A stretch of 64,000 nt of DNA from Streptomyces sp. B21-083 (GTDB lineage Bacteria; Actinomycetota; Actinomycetes; Streptomycetales; Streptomycetaceae), in contig NZ_JARUND010000001.1 in the NCBI RefSeq assembly GCF_036898825.1, positions 3,658,001 through 3,722,000 on the forward strand, in the 5' to 3' direction. The notes beneath the pieces are model-generated. The model was given only the letters and a program-made list of their open reading frames with translations, made no database searches and was not told the DNA's origin. Shown here in pieces: positions 55,055-63,533 of this stretch (positions are counted from its first letter, which is position 1; each line of letters opens with the position of its first letter). The translations under genes were made by a program, and so were the position numbers.

Positions 55055-56188
55055 GTGGCCGCGCACCGCAAGCCCCGACAGCGCTCACTCAACGGCAATA
55101 CGGCTCGTACCGCCGCGACGATCGCCCTCGCGGGCGCGGCGACGGCGACCGGCTTCGACGGCATCGGGTACGCCGAACCACAGCTGACATCGGCGCAGGT
55201 CGAGGCCAAGGTGAACAAACTGTACGAGGAGGCGGAGGTCGCCACCGAGAAGTACAACGGCTCGAAGGAGAAGGCCGAGCGGGCGGAGCGGCGGCTGGGC
55301 ACCCTGCGGGACGAGGCGGCACGCAAGGAGGAGCGGCTCAACTCGGCGCGGGAGTCGCTGGGTTCGATGGCCGCGGCGCAGTACCGCTCCGGCGGACTCG
55401 ATCCCGCGCTGCAACTCGCCCTCTCCGACGACCCCGACAGCTATCTGGACGGCGCCGCGTTCGCCGAACGGGCGGGCACCAGACAGGCGTCGAACGTGAC
55501 TCGCGTACACAAGCAGCTGCGTGAGATCGAGCAGCTGCGCGGGGCCGCCCACGTCGAGCTGGACACCCTCAAGTCCCGCCAGGCCGAGCTGAACCGCCTC
55601 AAGAAGACCGTGACGGGAAAGCTGGGCGAGGCCCGCCAACTGCTGTCCCGCCTCACCAAGGAGGAACGCGCCCGGCTCGCGGCGGAGGGCGGCAGTGGCA
55701 GTTGGGGCGGCGGCTGGGGCGGCAGGCACGCTTCACGGTCATCGGGGAGCGCGCGGGACGGCCTGACGTCACCAGGAGCGACCGGAGCCGCTGGGGCCCC
55801 CGGTGCGGCCGGGACTTCCGGAGTGGCCGAGGCACCCAACTCTCGTGCCGCGGCGGCTGTCGCCTATGCCTATCAGAAGCTCGGCAGCCCCTATGTGTGG
55901 GGTGCCACCGGGCCGGACGCCTTCGACTGCTCAGGCCTCATCCAGGCCGCGTACCGCTCCGCGGGGATCTCCCTGCCCCGCACCACCTACGCCCAGATCA
56001 ACGCCGGCCAGCGGGTCTCATCGTCCGAACTCCTCCCCGGCGACCTGGTGTTCTTCTACTCGGGCATCAGCCATGTGGGCATCTACATCGGCCACGGCCA
56101 GATGATCCACGCCCCGAACCCGTCGGCGCCGGTACGGGTGGCACCTCTGGACGAGATGCCGCTCGCGGGCGCCACGAGGGTGGTCTGA
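55055..56188 (+). CDS. Secreted NlpC/P60 (C40) cell-wall peptidase
   Basis: A 377-residue paralogue of the upstream riboswitch-controlled peptidase. Signal peptide about 1-40 (ARTAATIALAGAATATGF), coiled coil 45-210, a Gly/Ser/Ala linker (SGSWGGGWGG), and the NlpC/P60 domain with C292 (FDCSGLIQAA), H340 (GISHVGIYIG) and H352 (MIHAPNPSAP). GTG 55055 is preceded by GAAAGGAC. The start MAAHRKPRQRS is like that of its paralogue MASSHRKSRP, so the two genes come from duplication, but only the first retains the riboswitch leader. Confidence 0.92.
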   Translation: MAAHRKPRQRSLNGNTARTAATIALAGAATATGFDGIGYAEPQLTSAQVEAKVNKLYEEAEVATEKYNGSKEKAERAERRLGTLRDEAARKEERLNSARESLGSMAAAQYRSGGLDPALQLALSDDPDSYLDGAAFAERAGTRQASNVTRVHKQLREIEQLRGAAHVELDTLKSRQAELNRLKKTVTGKLGEARQLLSRLTKEERARLAAEGGSGSWGGGWGGRHASRSSGSARDGLTSPGATGAAGAPGAAGTSGVAEAPNSRAAAAVAYAYQKLGSPYVWGATGPDAFDCSGLIQAAYRSAGISLPRTTYAQINAGQRVSSSELLPGDLVFFYSGISHVGIYIGHGQMIHAPNPSAPVRVAPLDEMPLAGATRVV

Positions 56189-56218
56189 GACAACCCCGAC
56201 CATGCGGCCCCTCTCCCC

Positions 56219-57052
56219 CTAGACCAGCCGCCGTGCCGTGGCCCACCTCGTCAGCTCGTGCCGGTTCGACAACTGGAGCTTCCTGAGCACCGCCGACACA
56301 TGCGACTCCACCGTCTTCACGGAGATGAAGAGCTGCTTGGCGATCTCCTTGTACGCATAGCCCCTGGCGATCAGCCGCAGTACCTCTCGCTCGCGCTGGG
56401 TGAGGCGGTCGAGGTCCTCGTCCACCGGTGGGGCGTCCGTGGACGCGAACGCGTCCAGGACGAACCCGGCGAGGCGCGGCGAGAACACCGCGTCGCCGTC
56501 CTGGACACGGAAGACGGAGTCGACCAGGTCCGTGCCGGTGATCGTCTTCGTCACGTAACCGCGCGCGCCACCGCGGATCACACCGATGACGTCCTCGGCG
56601 GCATCCGAGACGGACAACGCCAGAAAGCGCACCGGCTGAGTGGCGTCGCCCATCAACGGCGCACAGCGGCGCAGGACTTCGACCCCTCCACCGCCCGGCA
56701 GATGGACGTCGAGAAGGACCACCTCGGGCCGGGTGGCGGTGATGACCGTGACCGCCTGGTCGACGTCGGCGGCCTCACCGACCACCTCGACGCCGGTCCG
56801 CTCGGTCTCCCCGATCTCGGCCTGGACACCCGTACGGAACATACGGTGGTCGTCGACGAGAACCACACGCACCCGTCGGCCGCCCGCGTCACCACTGCCA
56901 CCGCTGCCGCCGCTGTCGGTGGCGGACCGGCCTGCCTCTGCGGCTGGGGCGGATGCCGTCGGTTCGGCCGGTCCGGCAGGTGCTGCCGGTTCGGCCGACT
57001 CCGCCGAACCGGCCGCCCCGGTCAGCCTGTTGTCCCCGTGCGCCTCGCTCAT
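56219..57052 (-). CDS. NarL/LuxR-type response regulator (LiaR-like)
   Basis: A 277-residue two-component regulator. An unusual Ala/Ser/Gly/Pro-rich 50-residue N-terminus precedes the receiver domain VRVVLVDDHRMFRTGVQAEI with acidic pair DD, phospho-acceptor D in EVVLLDVHLPGG, and K in GYVTKTITG. The C-terminal LuxR domain reads LTQREREVLRLIARGYAYKE, IAKQLFISVKTVESHVSAVL. ATG 57052 overlaps the stop of the kinase gene by ATGA. Probable target: the neighbouring PspC gene and envelope genes (inferred). Confidence 0.9.
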   Translation of the reverse strand: MSEAHGDNRLTGAAGSAESAEPAAPAGPAEPTASAPAAEAGRSATDSGGSGGSGDAGGRRVRVVLVDDHRMFRTGVQAEIGETERTGVEVVGEAADVDQAVTVITATRPEVVLLDVHLPGGGGVEVLRRCAPLMGDATQPVRFLALSVSDAAEDVIGVIRGGARGYVTKTITGTDLVDSVFRVQDGDAVFSPRLAGFVLDAFASTDAPPVDEDLDRLTQREREVLRLIARGYAYKEIAKQLFISVKTVESHVSAVLRKLQLSNRHELTRWATARRLV

Positions 57053-58377
57053 GACGTGTTCTCCGCCCTCTCCATCTCCAGCTCGACCTCCGTGCCGCCG
57101 CTCGGTACCGCGCGTAGCCGCGCCGTACCGCCGTTGCGCTCCATACGGCCGATGATCGATTCTCTGACGCCCATGCGGTCGGCGGGTATGGAGTCGAGGT
57201 CGAAGCCGGGTCCCCGGTCCCGGACGGATACGAAGACCGTCCTGCCCTCGACCTCGGCATAGACCTGCACCGCGCCGCCTTCGCCACCGTACTTGGCGGC
57301 GTTCACCATCGCTTCCCGCGCGGCCTGCATCTGTGCGCCGGTTCTGTCGTCGAGCGGGCAGTCGCCGACGACCACGACCTCTATGGGGACGCCGTGCTTG
57401 TCCTCCACCTCGGCCGCACTGCGCCGCACCGCCTCGGCGAGGGTGCCCGGCTCGTCGGCCTCGTCCTTTCCGGTGCCCTCCGGTTTGTAGAGCCAGTTGC
57501 GCAGTTCGCGTTCCTGGGCGCGGGCGAGACGACGCACCTCGTTCGGGCTCTCCGCGTTGCGCTGGATCAGGGTCAGGGTGTGCAGCACCGAGTCGTGCAC
57601 ATGGGCGGCGACCTCCGCGCGCTCCTGGGCACGGATGCGCATCAGGCGCTCCTCGGAGAGGTCCTGGGTCATCCGGACGAGATACGGACCGGCCAGCAGC
57701 GCTGTCCCGACCAGTACAGCGAGCGCCGCCTGCAGAACCGAGCCGAGGTGGGCGGCGGAGCCCTGCAGGACGAAGACGCCGGACACCCCCGCAGTGACCA
57801 GCATGACGCCGGCCGCGGCTCGGACGAGGGTGAGGGTGCGCCGGCGGCTGCCGACCTCCATCCAGCGGGCCCGCCGTGCGTTGTCCGCCTGGCGCCAGAC
57901 CAGGGCGACGCCGGCGGCGACGAGCACCGTCGGGAACAGATAGGCCTTGGCACCGCCGCCCAGATTCACGTTGCCGACGAAGACCATCGCCACGACGACC
58001 ATGAGGAGCAGGGCGACCATCTGCCCCTTGTCCGGCTTACGGGCGACAAGTCTGCGGCGCCCGTCGGGTGAGGTCTCCGTGCTGACGAGAGACGGGGGCC
58101 GCTGGGCCTCGACGCCGCCGACCCCGAGCGGCACGAAGAACCAGAAGGCTGCATACAGCAGCGCACCGAGTCCGTCCGCCATGAACAGGCCGACGAACAT
58201 GAGACGCAGCCAGATCACGGGCAGCCCGAGATGCCCGGCGAGCCCCCGCGCCACGCCTCCGAGCCAGCGTCCGTCGCTGCTGCGGTAGAGCTTGCGCGGG
58301 GGCCGCGGTTCGACGAGGGGCAACGCTGCGGCTTCGGGCATGCCATCGATGTTCACACGCCCGGCGGGCCCGGGCAT
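57049..58377 (-). CDS. PspC-domain sensor histidine kinase (LiaS-like)
   Basis: A 442-residue protein. Residues about 25-85 form a PspC domain (RKLYRSSDGRWLGGVARGLA, GHLGLPVIWLRLMF), followed by four membrane helices in all, then a NarL-type kinase core with the histidine region AEVAAHVHDSVLHTLTLIQR and an ATPase domain REAMVNAAKYGGEGG (N box) and VRDRGPGFDLDSIP (G1). The phospho-acceptor is taken as the His in AHVHDSV. The start is either ATG 58377 or ATG 58341 (MPEAAALP), neither with a clear ribosome site. It is the partner of the overlapping response regulator. Confidence 0.88.
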   Translation of the reverse strand: MPGPAGRVNIDGMPEAAALPLVEPRPPRKLYRSSDGRWLGGVARGLAGHLGLPVIWLRLMFVGLFMADGLGALLYAAFWFFVPLGVGGVEAQRPPSLVSTETSPDGRRRLVARKPDKGQMVALLLMVVVAMVFVGNVNLGGGAKAYLFPTVLVAAGVALVWRQADNARRARWMEVGSRRRTLTLVRAAAGVMLVTAGVSGVFVLQGSAAHLGSVLQAALAVLVGTALLAGPYLVRMTQDLSEERLMRIRAQERAEVAAHVHDSVLHTLTLIQRNAESPNEVRRLARAQERELRNWLYKPEGTGKDEADEPGTLAEAVRRSAAEVEDKHGVPIEVVVVGDCPLDDRTGAQMQAAREAMVNAAKYGGEGGAVQVYAEVEGRTVFVSVRDRGPGFDLDSIPADRMGVRESIIGRMERNGGTARLRAVPSGGTEVELEMERAENTS

Positions 58378-58520
58378 CAGGGTCGGCCCCCGAGACTCCC
58401 CTGATCTTCGAGCCCAGCTGCCGTCGAACGCTTCCCCCGCCCCGTCTCAGGGCCGATATCAGGGTTCGTCCAGGGTCGTACCGACTGCCGCCGGGCCGCC
58501 TCAAGCGCCACCATGGACTC

Positions 58521-59948
58521 ATGACAGATCACGCACACGCCGCGACGGGTCCGGGACCCGGCTCCGGCCCACGCCCCACCCCGGGCGCCGGGCCGCAGGA
58601 TGCCGCGCCCGCCGCGGCGACCCCGCCCACGGAGAAAGGGGAACCGCGCGCGCCCGAGCATGCGGACACGGACGAGCAGCTGCCGGTCAGGTTCCGGCGC
58701 GACCGACGGCAGAAGACGCTCGGCGGGGTGTGCGCCGGCCTCGGGCGGACGTGCGACATGGACCCGGTGATCTTCCGGATCACGCTCGCCGTGCTCTCCG
58801 CGACCGGCGGCATCGGCCTCATCTTCTACGGCTTCGCCTGGCTGTTCGTGCCGTACGACGACGAGGAGGAGAACGAGGTCCGCAAGCTGCTCACCGGCCG
58901 CGTGGACGGCCAGGCACTGACGGCCGTGCTCTTCGCTCTGGTCGGCTGCGGTGTGTTCCTGACGATGCTGAAGAACGGCGGGGTGCTCTCCTTCGCCGTC
59001 ATACTGTCCATCCTCCTCGCGGGCGCCGGGTACTGGTCGCGCAACCGCGGCGCCCCCGACCCCGACCCGCTGGCCGCCCAGGCCGTCGCCGACGCCCCAC
59101 CGGAGGCCAAGGCGCCCCCGGTCCCGTCCGCCTATCCCTCCTGGTGGCGCGACCCCATCGTCAAGGACGGCACCCACGTCGGCGGTACGGGCTATCTGTG
59201 GGGCCCTCCCGACATCCGCGACCGGGACATCGCGGCAGCGGTCAACATCACCCACGGCAACCACGGGGGACCGCACCCGGGCATACGGACCTCCTGGCCC
59301 AGCCAGCCGAAGCCGCGCGGCCCACGCTGGATCGGCGGCTGGATATTTCTGCTCGCCCTCCTCGCCGGTTTCCTCGGCACGGCCGCGAGATGGGACGACG
59401 AGGCACTCGCCACCAGCTTGCAGACCGGCCTGGCCTGCGCTCTCATCGTGTTCGGTGTCGGCATCGCGGTCAGCGCGTTCCTCGGCCGTACGGGAGCCGG
59501 CTCGATCTTCCTGGCGATCATCACGGCGGCCCTGCTCGCAGGCTCGGCCGCACTGCCCAAGGACGTCAGTACGCACTGGGTGCGCACGGAGTGGACACCG
59601 GCCGCGGTGGCGGACGTACGGCCGAGGTACGACCTCGGTACGGGTGTCGCCACGCTGGACCTGACCGGACTGCGCCTCACCAGCGGGCAGACGGTGACGA
59701 CCGCGGTCGAGGTGGGCGTGGGCAGGATCGAGGTGATCGTGCCGAAGGGTGTGACGGTGGAGGCGGAGATCAAGGTGGGCATAGGTGACATCCAGTTGCC
59801 AGGCGAAGGAAAGCAGGACGTGGACGTGGCACCCGGCAAGCACCAACAGGTCACGCTGTCGCCGGCCGGCGGCGGCAACGCTGGCACGGTCGACCTGGAC
59901 CTCGGAGTCGGCGTGGGACAGGCGGAGGTGACCCGTGCCTCGTCATGA
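58521..59948 (+). CDS. PspC / LiaF-like membrane protein
   Basis: A 475-residue protein. A disordered, proline-rich N-terminus (50 residues) precedes a PspC domain (RRDRRQKTLGGVCAGLGRTC, DMDPVIFRITLAVL), further membrane helices (VILSILLAGAGYW; WIGGWIFLLALLAGFLGTA; ALIVFGVGIAVSAFLG) and a C-terminal LiaF-like beta-rich domain (GVATLDLTGLRLTSGQTVT, GVGRIEVIVPKGVTVEAEIK, VGIGDIQLPG). It starts 143 bases from the divergent kinase gene. PspC plus kinase and NarL regulator resembles LiaFSR envelope-stress systems, where LiaF holds the kinase off (family knowledge). It overlaps the next small gene by 14 bases. Confidence 0.87.
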   Translation: MTDHAHAATGPGPGSGPRPTPGAGPQDAAPAAATPPTEKGEPRAPEHADTDEQLPVRFRRDRRQKTLGGVCAGLGRTCDMDPVIFRITLAVLSATGGIGLIFYGFAWLFVPYDDEEENEVRKLLTGRVDGQALTAVLFALVGCGVFLTMLKNGGVLSFAVILSILLAGAGYWSRNRGAPDPDPLAAQAVADAPPEAKAPPVPSAYPSWWRDPIVKDGTHVGGTGYLWGPPDIRDRDIAAAVNITHGNHGGPHPGIRTSWPSQPKPRGPRWIGGWIFLLALLAGFLGTAARWDDEALATSLQTGLACALIVFGVGIAVSAFLGRTGAGSIFLAIITAALLAGSAALPKDVSTHWVRTEWTPAAVADVRPRYDLGTGVATLDLTGLRLTSGQTVTTAVEVGVGRIEVIVPKGVTVEAEIKVGIGDIQLPGEGKQDVDVAPGKHQQVTLSPAGGGNAGTVDLDLGVGVGQAEVTRASS

Positions 59949-60189
59949 GTTCCAACCCGGAAAGCTGATCGCCGGCCTCTTCGTCACCGTCGCCGGTATC
60001 ACCTACCTGGGCGACGCGGGCGACGCCTGGGAGACACCCTGGTTCGCGGTGATCCCGCTCCTGGTGTTCGGTCTGGCCCTGGCAGGCGCGGTGGCCCTGC
60101 TGACCGGGGCGATACGCCGCCGCCGGACATCCCGCCACGCGGCGACGCTCACCGACGACAACAGAACGGAGACGGCAGAACCTGGGTGA
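59935..60189 (+). CDS. Small two-helix membrane protein of the PspC operon
   Basis: An 84-residue protein with two membrane helices (KLIAGLFVTVAGITYLGD and FAVIPLLVFGLALAGAVALL), a basic end to the second helix (RRRRTSRH) and an acidic tail. The GTG start lies within the last codons of the PspC/LiaF-like gene (14-base overlap), so it is a coupled partner. No named family recognised. Confidence 0.75.
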   Translation: MPRHEFQPGKLIAGLFVTVAGITYLGDAGDAWETPWFAVIPLLVFGLALAGAVALLTGAIRRRRTSRHAATLTDDNRTETAEPG

Positions 60190-60279
60190 AGGCTGCCGGA
60201 GATGCCCAACCGACTGGCCGCCCACCGCACCGGCGGCGGGCACCCGACCACGCGCACCGGCTCTCAACCACCCGCTGCG

Positions 60280-60810
60280 CTACCGATAGCCGCCGGACCG
60301 CTGCCGCCGTCGCGACCGCAGGGCGGCGTCCACGGAGAAGACGGACGCGCCGGCGAGGACCAGGGGAAGCCAGGCCATCAGATAGGGGAGGTCATTGCCG
60401 TAGTAGTACGGGGTGGAGGCCCAGCTCACGGTCAGCCAGAGGCTGAGCGAGATCAGTGCTCCGCCGACCGCCGCCAGCCGGGCCAGCAGCCCCAGCAGCG
60501 TGCCGATACCGACGGCCAGCTCGCCGAAGGCGATGGCGTAGCCGAAGCCGGCGGGGCTCTTGAGGGCGAGGTCCACCAGGGCCGGGATCGCGGAGGAGTC
60601 CCGGACGCTGCGCATCAGGTCACCGACAGAGCCTGATCCGGAGTCGGCGAAGAAGGAGCTGGTGGTGAGTTTGTCCAGGCCGGCGTAGATGAAGGTGACG
60701 CCGAGGAAGACGCGCAGGGGCAGCAGGGCGTAGCGGGTCGCGGTGTCCCGCCAGTCCCGGTCGCCGTCGAGATAAGGGGAGTGCGTATCCGTTCGAGTGC
60801 TGTGAGTCAT
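60280..60810 (-). CDS. DoxX family membrane protein
   Basis: A 176-residue DoxX-type protein with four membrane helices: YALLPLRVFLGVTFIYAGLD then KLTTSSFF, the second at FGYAIAFGELAVGIGTLLGL, the third at VGGALISLSLWLTVSWAST, and the last at LPYLMAWLPLVLAGASVFSV. R in LRVFLG and the E in AFGELAVG are the conserved polar residues. ATG 60810 is chosen, with GAGAGGCGG about 15 bases upstream; a second ATG 27 bases before it is possible. DoxX-like proteins take part in thiol/quinone redox at the membrane in some bacteria. Confidence 0.85.
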   Translation of the reverse strand: MTHSTRTDTHSPYLDGDRDWRDTATRYALLPLRVFLGVTFIYAGLDKLTTSSFFADSGSGSVGDLMRSVRDSSAIPALVDLALKSPAGFGYAIAFGELAVGIGTLLGLLARLAAVGGALISLSLWLTVSWASTPYYYGNDLPYLMAWLPLVLAGASVFSVDAALRSRRRQRSGGYR

Positions 60811-61018
60811 CGCCCTGAGCCGCCTCTCGCCTGCCATACGTTGACCCCTCAGCAGACCATACGTACGACAACGTGATCTCGCTCACCCCCGGCACGGGAT
60901 TTTTTCCCGTCGGTGACCGACCGTTCTCCCACCCGGCCGAGGACGTACACCCAGTCCCGCTCGCTCGGCGAGTCCATCAGCCCGCTCGGTCCGCGGTCCA
61001 TACAGCCTGTGCGGTCCT

Positions 61019-61069
61019 CAGCCTCTCCGGTCCGTCAGCCTCTCCGGTCCGTCAGCCTCTCCGGTCCGT
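61019..61069. repeat. 17-bp perfect tandem repeat, three copies
   Basis: CAGCCTCTCCGGTCCGT occurs three times without a gap at 61019-61035, 61036-61052 and 61053-61069, ending exactly at the stop codon of the next minus-strand gene. It is noncoding; a recent slippage product. Confidence 0.85.
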
Positions 61070-62404
61070 TCAGTCCGTCACGTCGATCACGCACCGGTTC
61101 GTCTCCACGCCCGCCGCGGTCACCACCTGTACCTCCACCCGGCCGGGCTCCACGTCCGCCGGGACGGGCACCGTCAGTACCTCGTCGCGGGGGTTGCTGA
61201 AGCCGCCGGGCACCGGGACCAAGGGGACGTGGACGTGGACCGGGCCGATGCGGACGACCATGCGGGACAGCCGGTCGGCGGTGCCCGCGCCCGGGGGCAC
61301 GAAGCCGGCGCCGCGGATCTCGATGTCGTCGCCGGTGCGGATCGGGGCGTCCAGGTCGCCCGCCTCGCGGGAGCGGACGACCGAGAGGATCACCGGTCGG
61401 CCGCCCTCCGCGTACTTGCCGGCCACATAGGTCGCGGCCGACACCAGGACCACCACCGCCAGCCCCCACGGCAGGTCCGGCAGCTGAGCCGGGCGCCGGG
61501 CCAGCCGTACGACAGCGAACAGGAGAGCGACCGTGCCGATCATCACGTACTGGATGTCCGCGAAGGTGCCGCGGCCGGCGTCGTCGGTGAGGAGGTCGGC
61601 CGCGCGGGGACGGTCCGCGCGGACCTTCTGCAGGCGCTGGCCGAGGACGCGCAGGCCGACGACCCTGCGGACGAGCACCGCGATGGCGCACACCACCGCG
61701 AGGACGGTCACGACACCCGCGCCCCGGGCGAGGTCGAGGCCCGCGATCAGCGCGTCGCGCTCCTCGTGGCCGGAGGCCCCCGCGAGCCGGCCCACCAGGA
61801 CGAGTACGGCGTACGCCAGGAACAGCACCCAGCTCGCCGCCACCACACGGGAGGTCGACAGGCGGTTGTCCTCGCCGATCAGGGGCGCCAGCGCCCCGCC
61901 CCGCGCCCGGTGGAACCAGGACGCGGCGGTCAGCACGCCTCCGACGAGTACGGCGGCCACCAGCCCTGCTGTCCGGGCGGCGGTCCAGCCCGCCCCGATC
62001 GCGGTGAGCGCCTGCACGAGCAGCAGCACGCCGATCAGCGCCCACACCGTGAACGCCGTACGGCGCCACAGCCGTGCGAGCCACACCTCGCCCTCGGCCC
62101 GGCCGCGCTCGGCGACGACCGCCGCGGACTGGGTCAGTTCGTCGGAGACCCACTGGCGGGAGGCCGAGGCCGAATGGGCCACCGCGGCCGGCAACCCCTG
62201 CCCGGCCGCGAATCCCTCCCGCATGAGCAGGAACTCGGCGACCGCGCGCCGGTGCCCCGTACGCGCCCCGTGCGGGCAGTCCCCACAGGCGCAGCCACCC
62301 CCGTGTTCCCCGGGCAGCACACCTTGCCTCGCCTCCTGCACCGCCACGCCCGACGCCCGCCTTCCACACACCCGACACGACACATCACGAACCAGGACAT
62401 CCAC
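61070..62404 (-). CDS. Multi-spanning membrane protein with N-terminal cysteine motifs and C-terminal IPT-like domain
   Basis: A 444-residue protein. The N-terminus has CRVCG and CACGDCPHG, a possible zinc-binding knuckle. After a helical segment (REGFAAGQGLPAAVAHSASA) come about six to eight membrane helices (FTVWALIGVLLLVQALTAIG; TAGLVAAVLVGGVLTAASW; VVAASWVLFLAYAVLVLV). The C-terminal 100 residues resemble an IPT/TIG-type beta domain (APIRTGDDIEIRGAGFVPPG; VPADVEPGRVEVQVVTAAGV). GTG 62404 is the first in-frame start. No function is known to me. Confidence 0.7.
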   Translation of the reverse strand: MDVLVRDVSCRVCGRRASGVAVQEARQGVLPGEHGGGCACGDCPHGARTGHRRAVAEFLLMREGFAAGQGLPAAVAHSASASRQWVSDELTQSAAVVAERGRAEGEVWLARLWRRTAFTVWALIGVLLLVQALTAIGAGWTAARTAGLVAAVLVGGVLTAASWFHRARGGALAPLIGEDNRLSTSRVVAASWVLFLAYAVLVLVGRLAGASGHEERDALIAGLDLARGAGVVTVLAVVCAIAVLVRRVVGLRVLGQRLQKVRADRPRAADLLTDDAGRGTFADIQYVMIGTVALLFAVVRLARRPAQLPDLPWGLAVVVLVSAATYVAGKYAEGGRPVILSVVRSREAGDLDAPIRTGDDIEIRGAGFVPPGAGTADRLSRMVVRIGPVHVHVPLVPVPGGFSNPRDEVLTVPVPADVEPGRVEVQVVTAAGVETNRCVIDVTD

Positions 62405-62589
62405 TCACCGGAACAAACCGGGGCAGAAAGGGACTCCGGAAGCCTCAAACGTGGCTCACGCAACTCCCCTACGACGAGAGCGAATTGTGCCCTACCTAAC
62501 ACTCGTTGTGTGCGGCAGGTCGGCCCCGGCAGGGGAAAAGGCGAGTGAAACCGCGGCCTCCTTGTTGACCCGGCTGCGAGAATTCGCGT

Positions 62590-63471
62590 ATGGCCGAGAT
62601 CATCCAGCGCGACGGGACCTGGGTCTTCGACGGCAGCACGGTCAGGATCACGCCGGGGCTCCACCGTTCCGTGCCGCTGTTCCGGCAGACGTACGGCGAG
62701 GTCGCGGTGCCCCTGGAGGCGGTCTCCGGCATCGTCTACGAACCCGAACGCAAGCACGGGAGGCTGCGGCTCAGGCTCCGCGAGGGCGCCGACCCGCTGC
62801 TCCAGGCGACCGGCGGACGACTGCCGGACGCGGCCGACCCGTACCGGCTGACCGTGGACATCGACCGGTCCGGAGTCGCCGAGTACGTCGCCGAGGAGAT
62901 CCGGCACGCCCTGCTCCTCGACCAGGTTCCCAGGGAACCGGCCATGGCGTATCTGCTTCCGGGGCCGCCCGTGCCGGTGTCGGTGCGGTCCAGCGACGGC
63001 ATGGTGTCGTTCGACGGTACGCGGGTCCGTATCGACTGGGCCGACACCTCCGACCGGGTCAAGCGGGCCACCGGCCCTCGCATGCTCTCCAGCCACGATC
63101 TCGTGCGGGTCGACTGGCTGCCCAACTCCGGGTACGAGGACGGCTTCATGCGCTTCGTGACCCGCGAGACGGTGTTCTCCAAGTTGCCGCCCGGGAAGGA
63201 CCCCTACGCCCTCGACCTGTGGGGCAGCACCCGCCGCGACCTGCTGACGGCGCTCGTCGCGACCGCCGTCACCGCACGTCTGCCGCACCCCTCCACCCGG
63301 GCGGTCGACCACATGGACCCGCCCCGGCTCACGCCCGCGGTCCCGCCCCGGTCCGACCATCACGACGTACTCCTGCGCAGGCTCCGCGAGTTGGGCGAGC
63401 TGCACCGCGAGGGCATGCTCACGGACGAGGAGTTCGCGACCACCAAGGCGGCCGTCCTACGGGGTTTCTGA
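62590..63471 (+). CDS. DUF4429 protein with SHOCT-like C-terminus
   Basis: A 293-residue soluble protein with two DUF4429-type beta domains: WVFDGSTVRITPGLHRSVPL (about 11-30) to LTVDIDRSGVAEYVAEEI, and DGMVSFDGTRVRIDWADTSD (about 137-156) to FVTRETVFSKLPPGKDPYAL. It ends with a short SHOCT-like helix pair (LLRRLRELGELHREGMLTDE, EFATTKAAVL). ATG 62590 has no clear ribosome-binding site. Function unknown. The 62 bases after the stop hold two copies of an 18-bp direct repeat, GGTCGCCGAGCCGGTCGA-like. Confidence 0.82.
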   Translation: MAEIIQRDGTWVFDGSTVRITPGLHRSVPLFRQTYGEVAVPLEAVSGIVYEPERKHGRLRLRLREGADPLLQATGGRLPDAADPYRLTVDIDRSGVAEYVAEEIRHALLLDQVPREPAMAYLLPGPPVPVSVRSSDGMVSFDGTRVRIDWADTSDRVKRATGPRMLSSHDLVRVDWLPNSGYEDGFMRFVTRETVFSKLPPGKDPYALDLWGSTRRDLLTALVATAVTARLPHPSTRAVDHMDPPRLTPAVPPRSDHHDVLLRRLRELGELHREGMLTDEEFATTKAAVLRGF

Positions 63472-63533
63472 GCCGTGCGGGGATCGGGCCCCGGCCGGGG
63501 TCGCCGAGCCGGTCGAGGTCGCCGAGCCGGTCG

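Noticed and set aside
60202..60636. Plus-strand frame opposite DoxX
   Set aside because: Antisense to the DoxX gene and Arg/Gly-rich; no family features.
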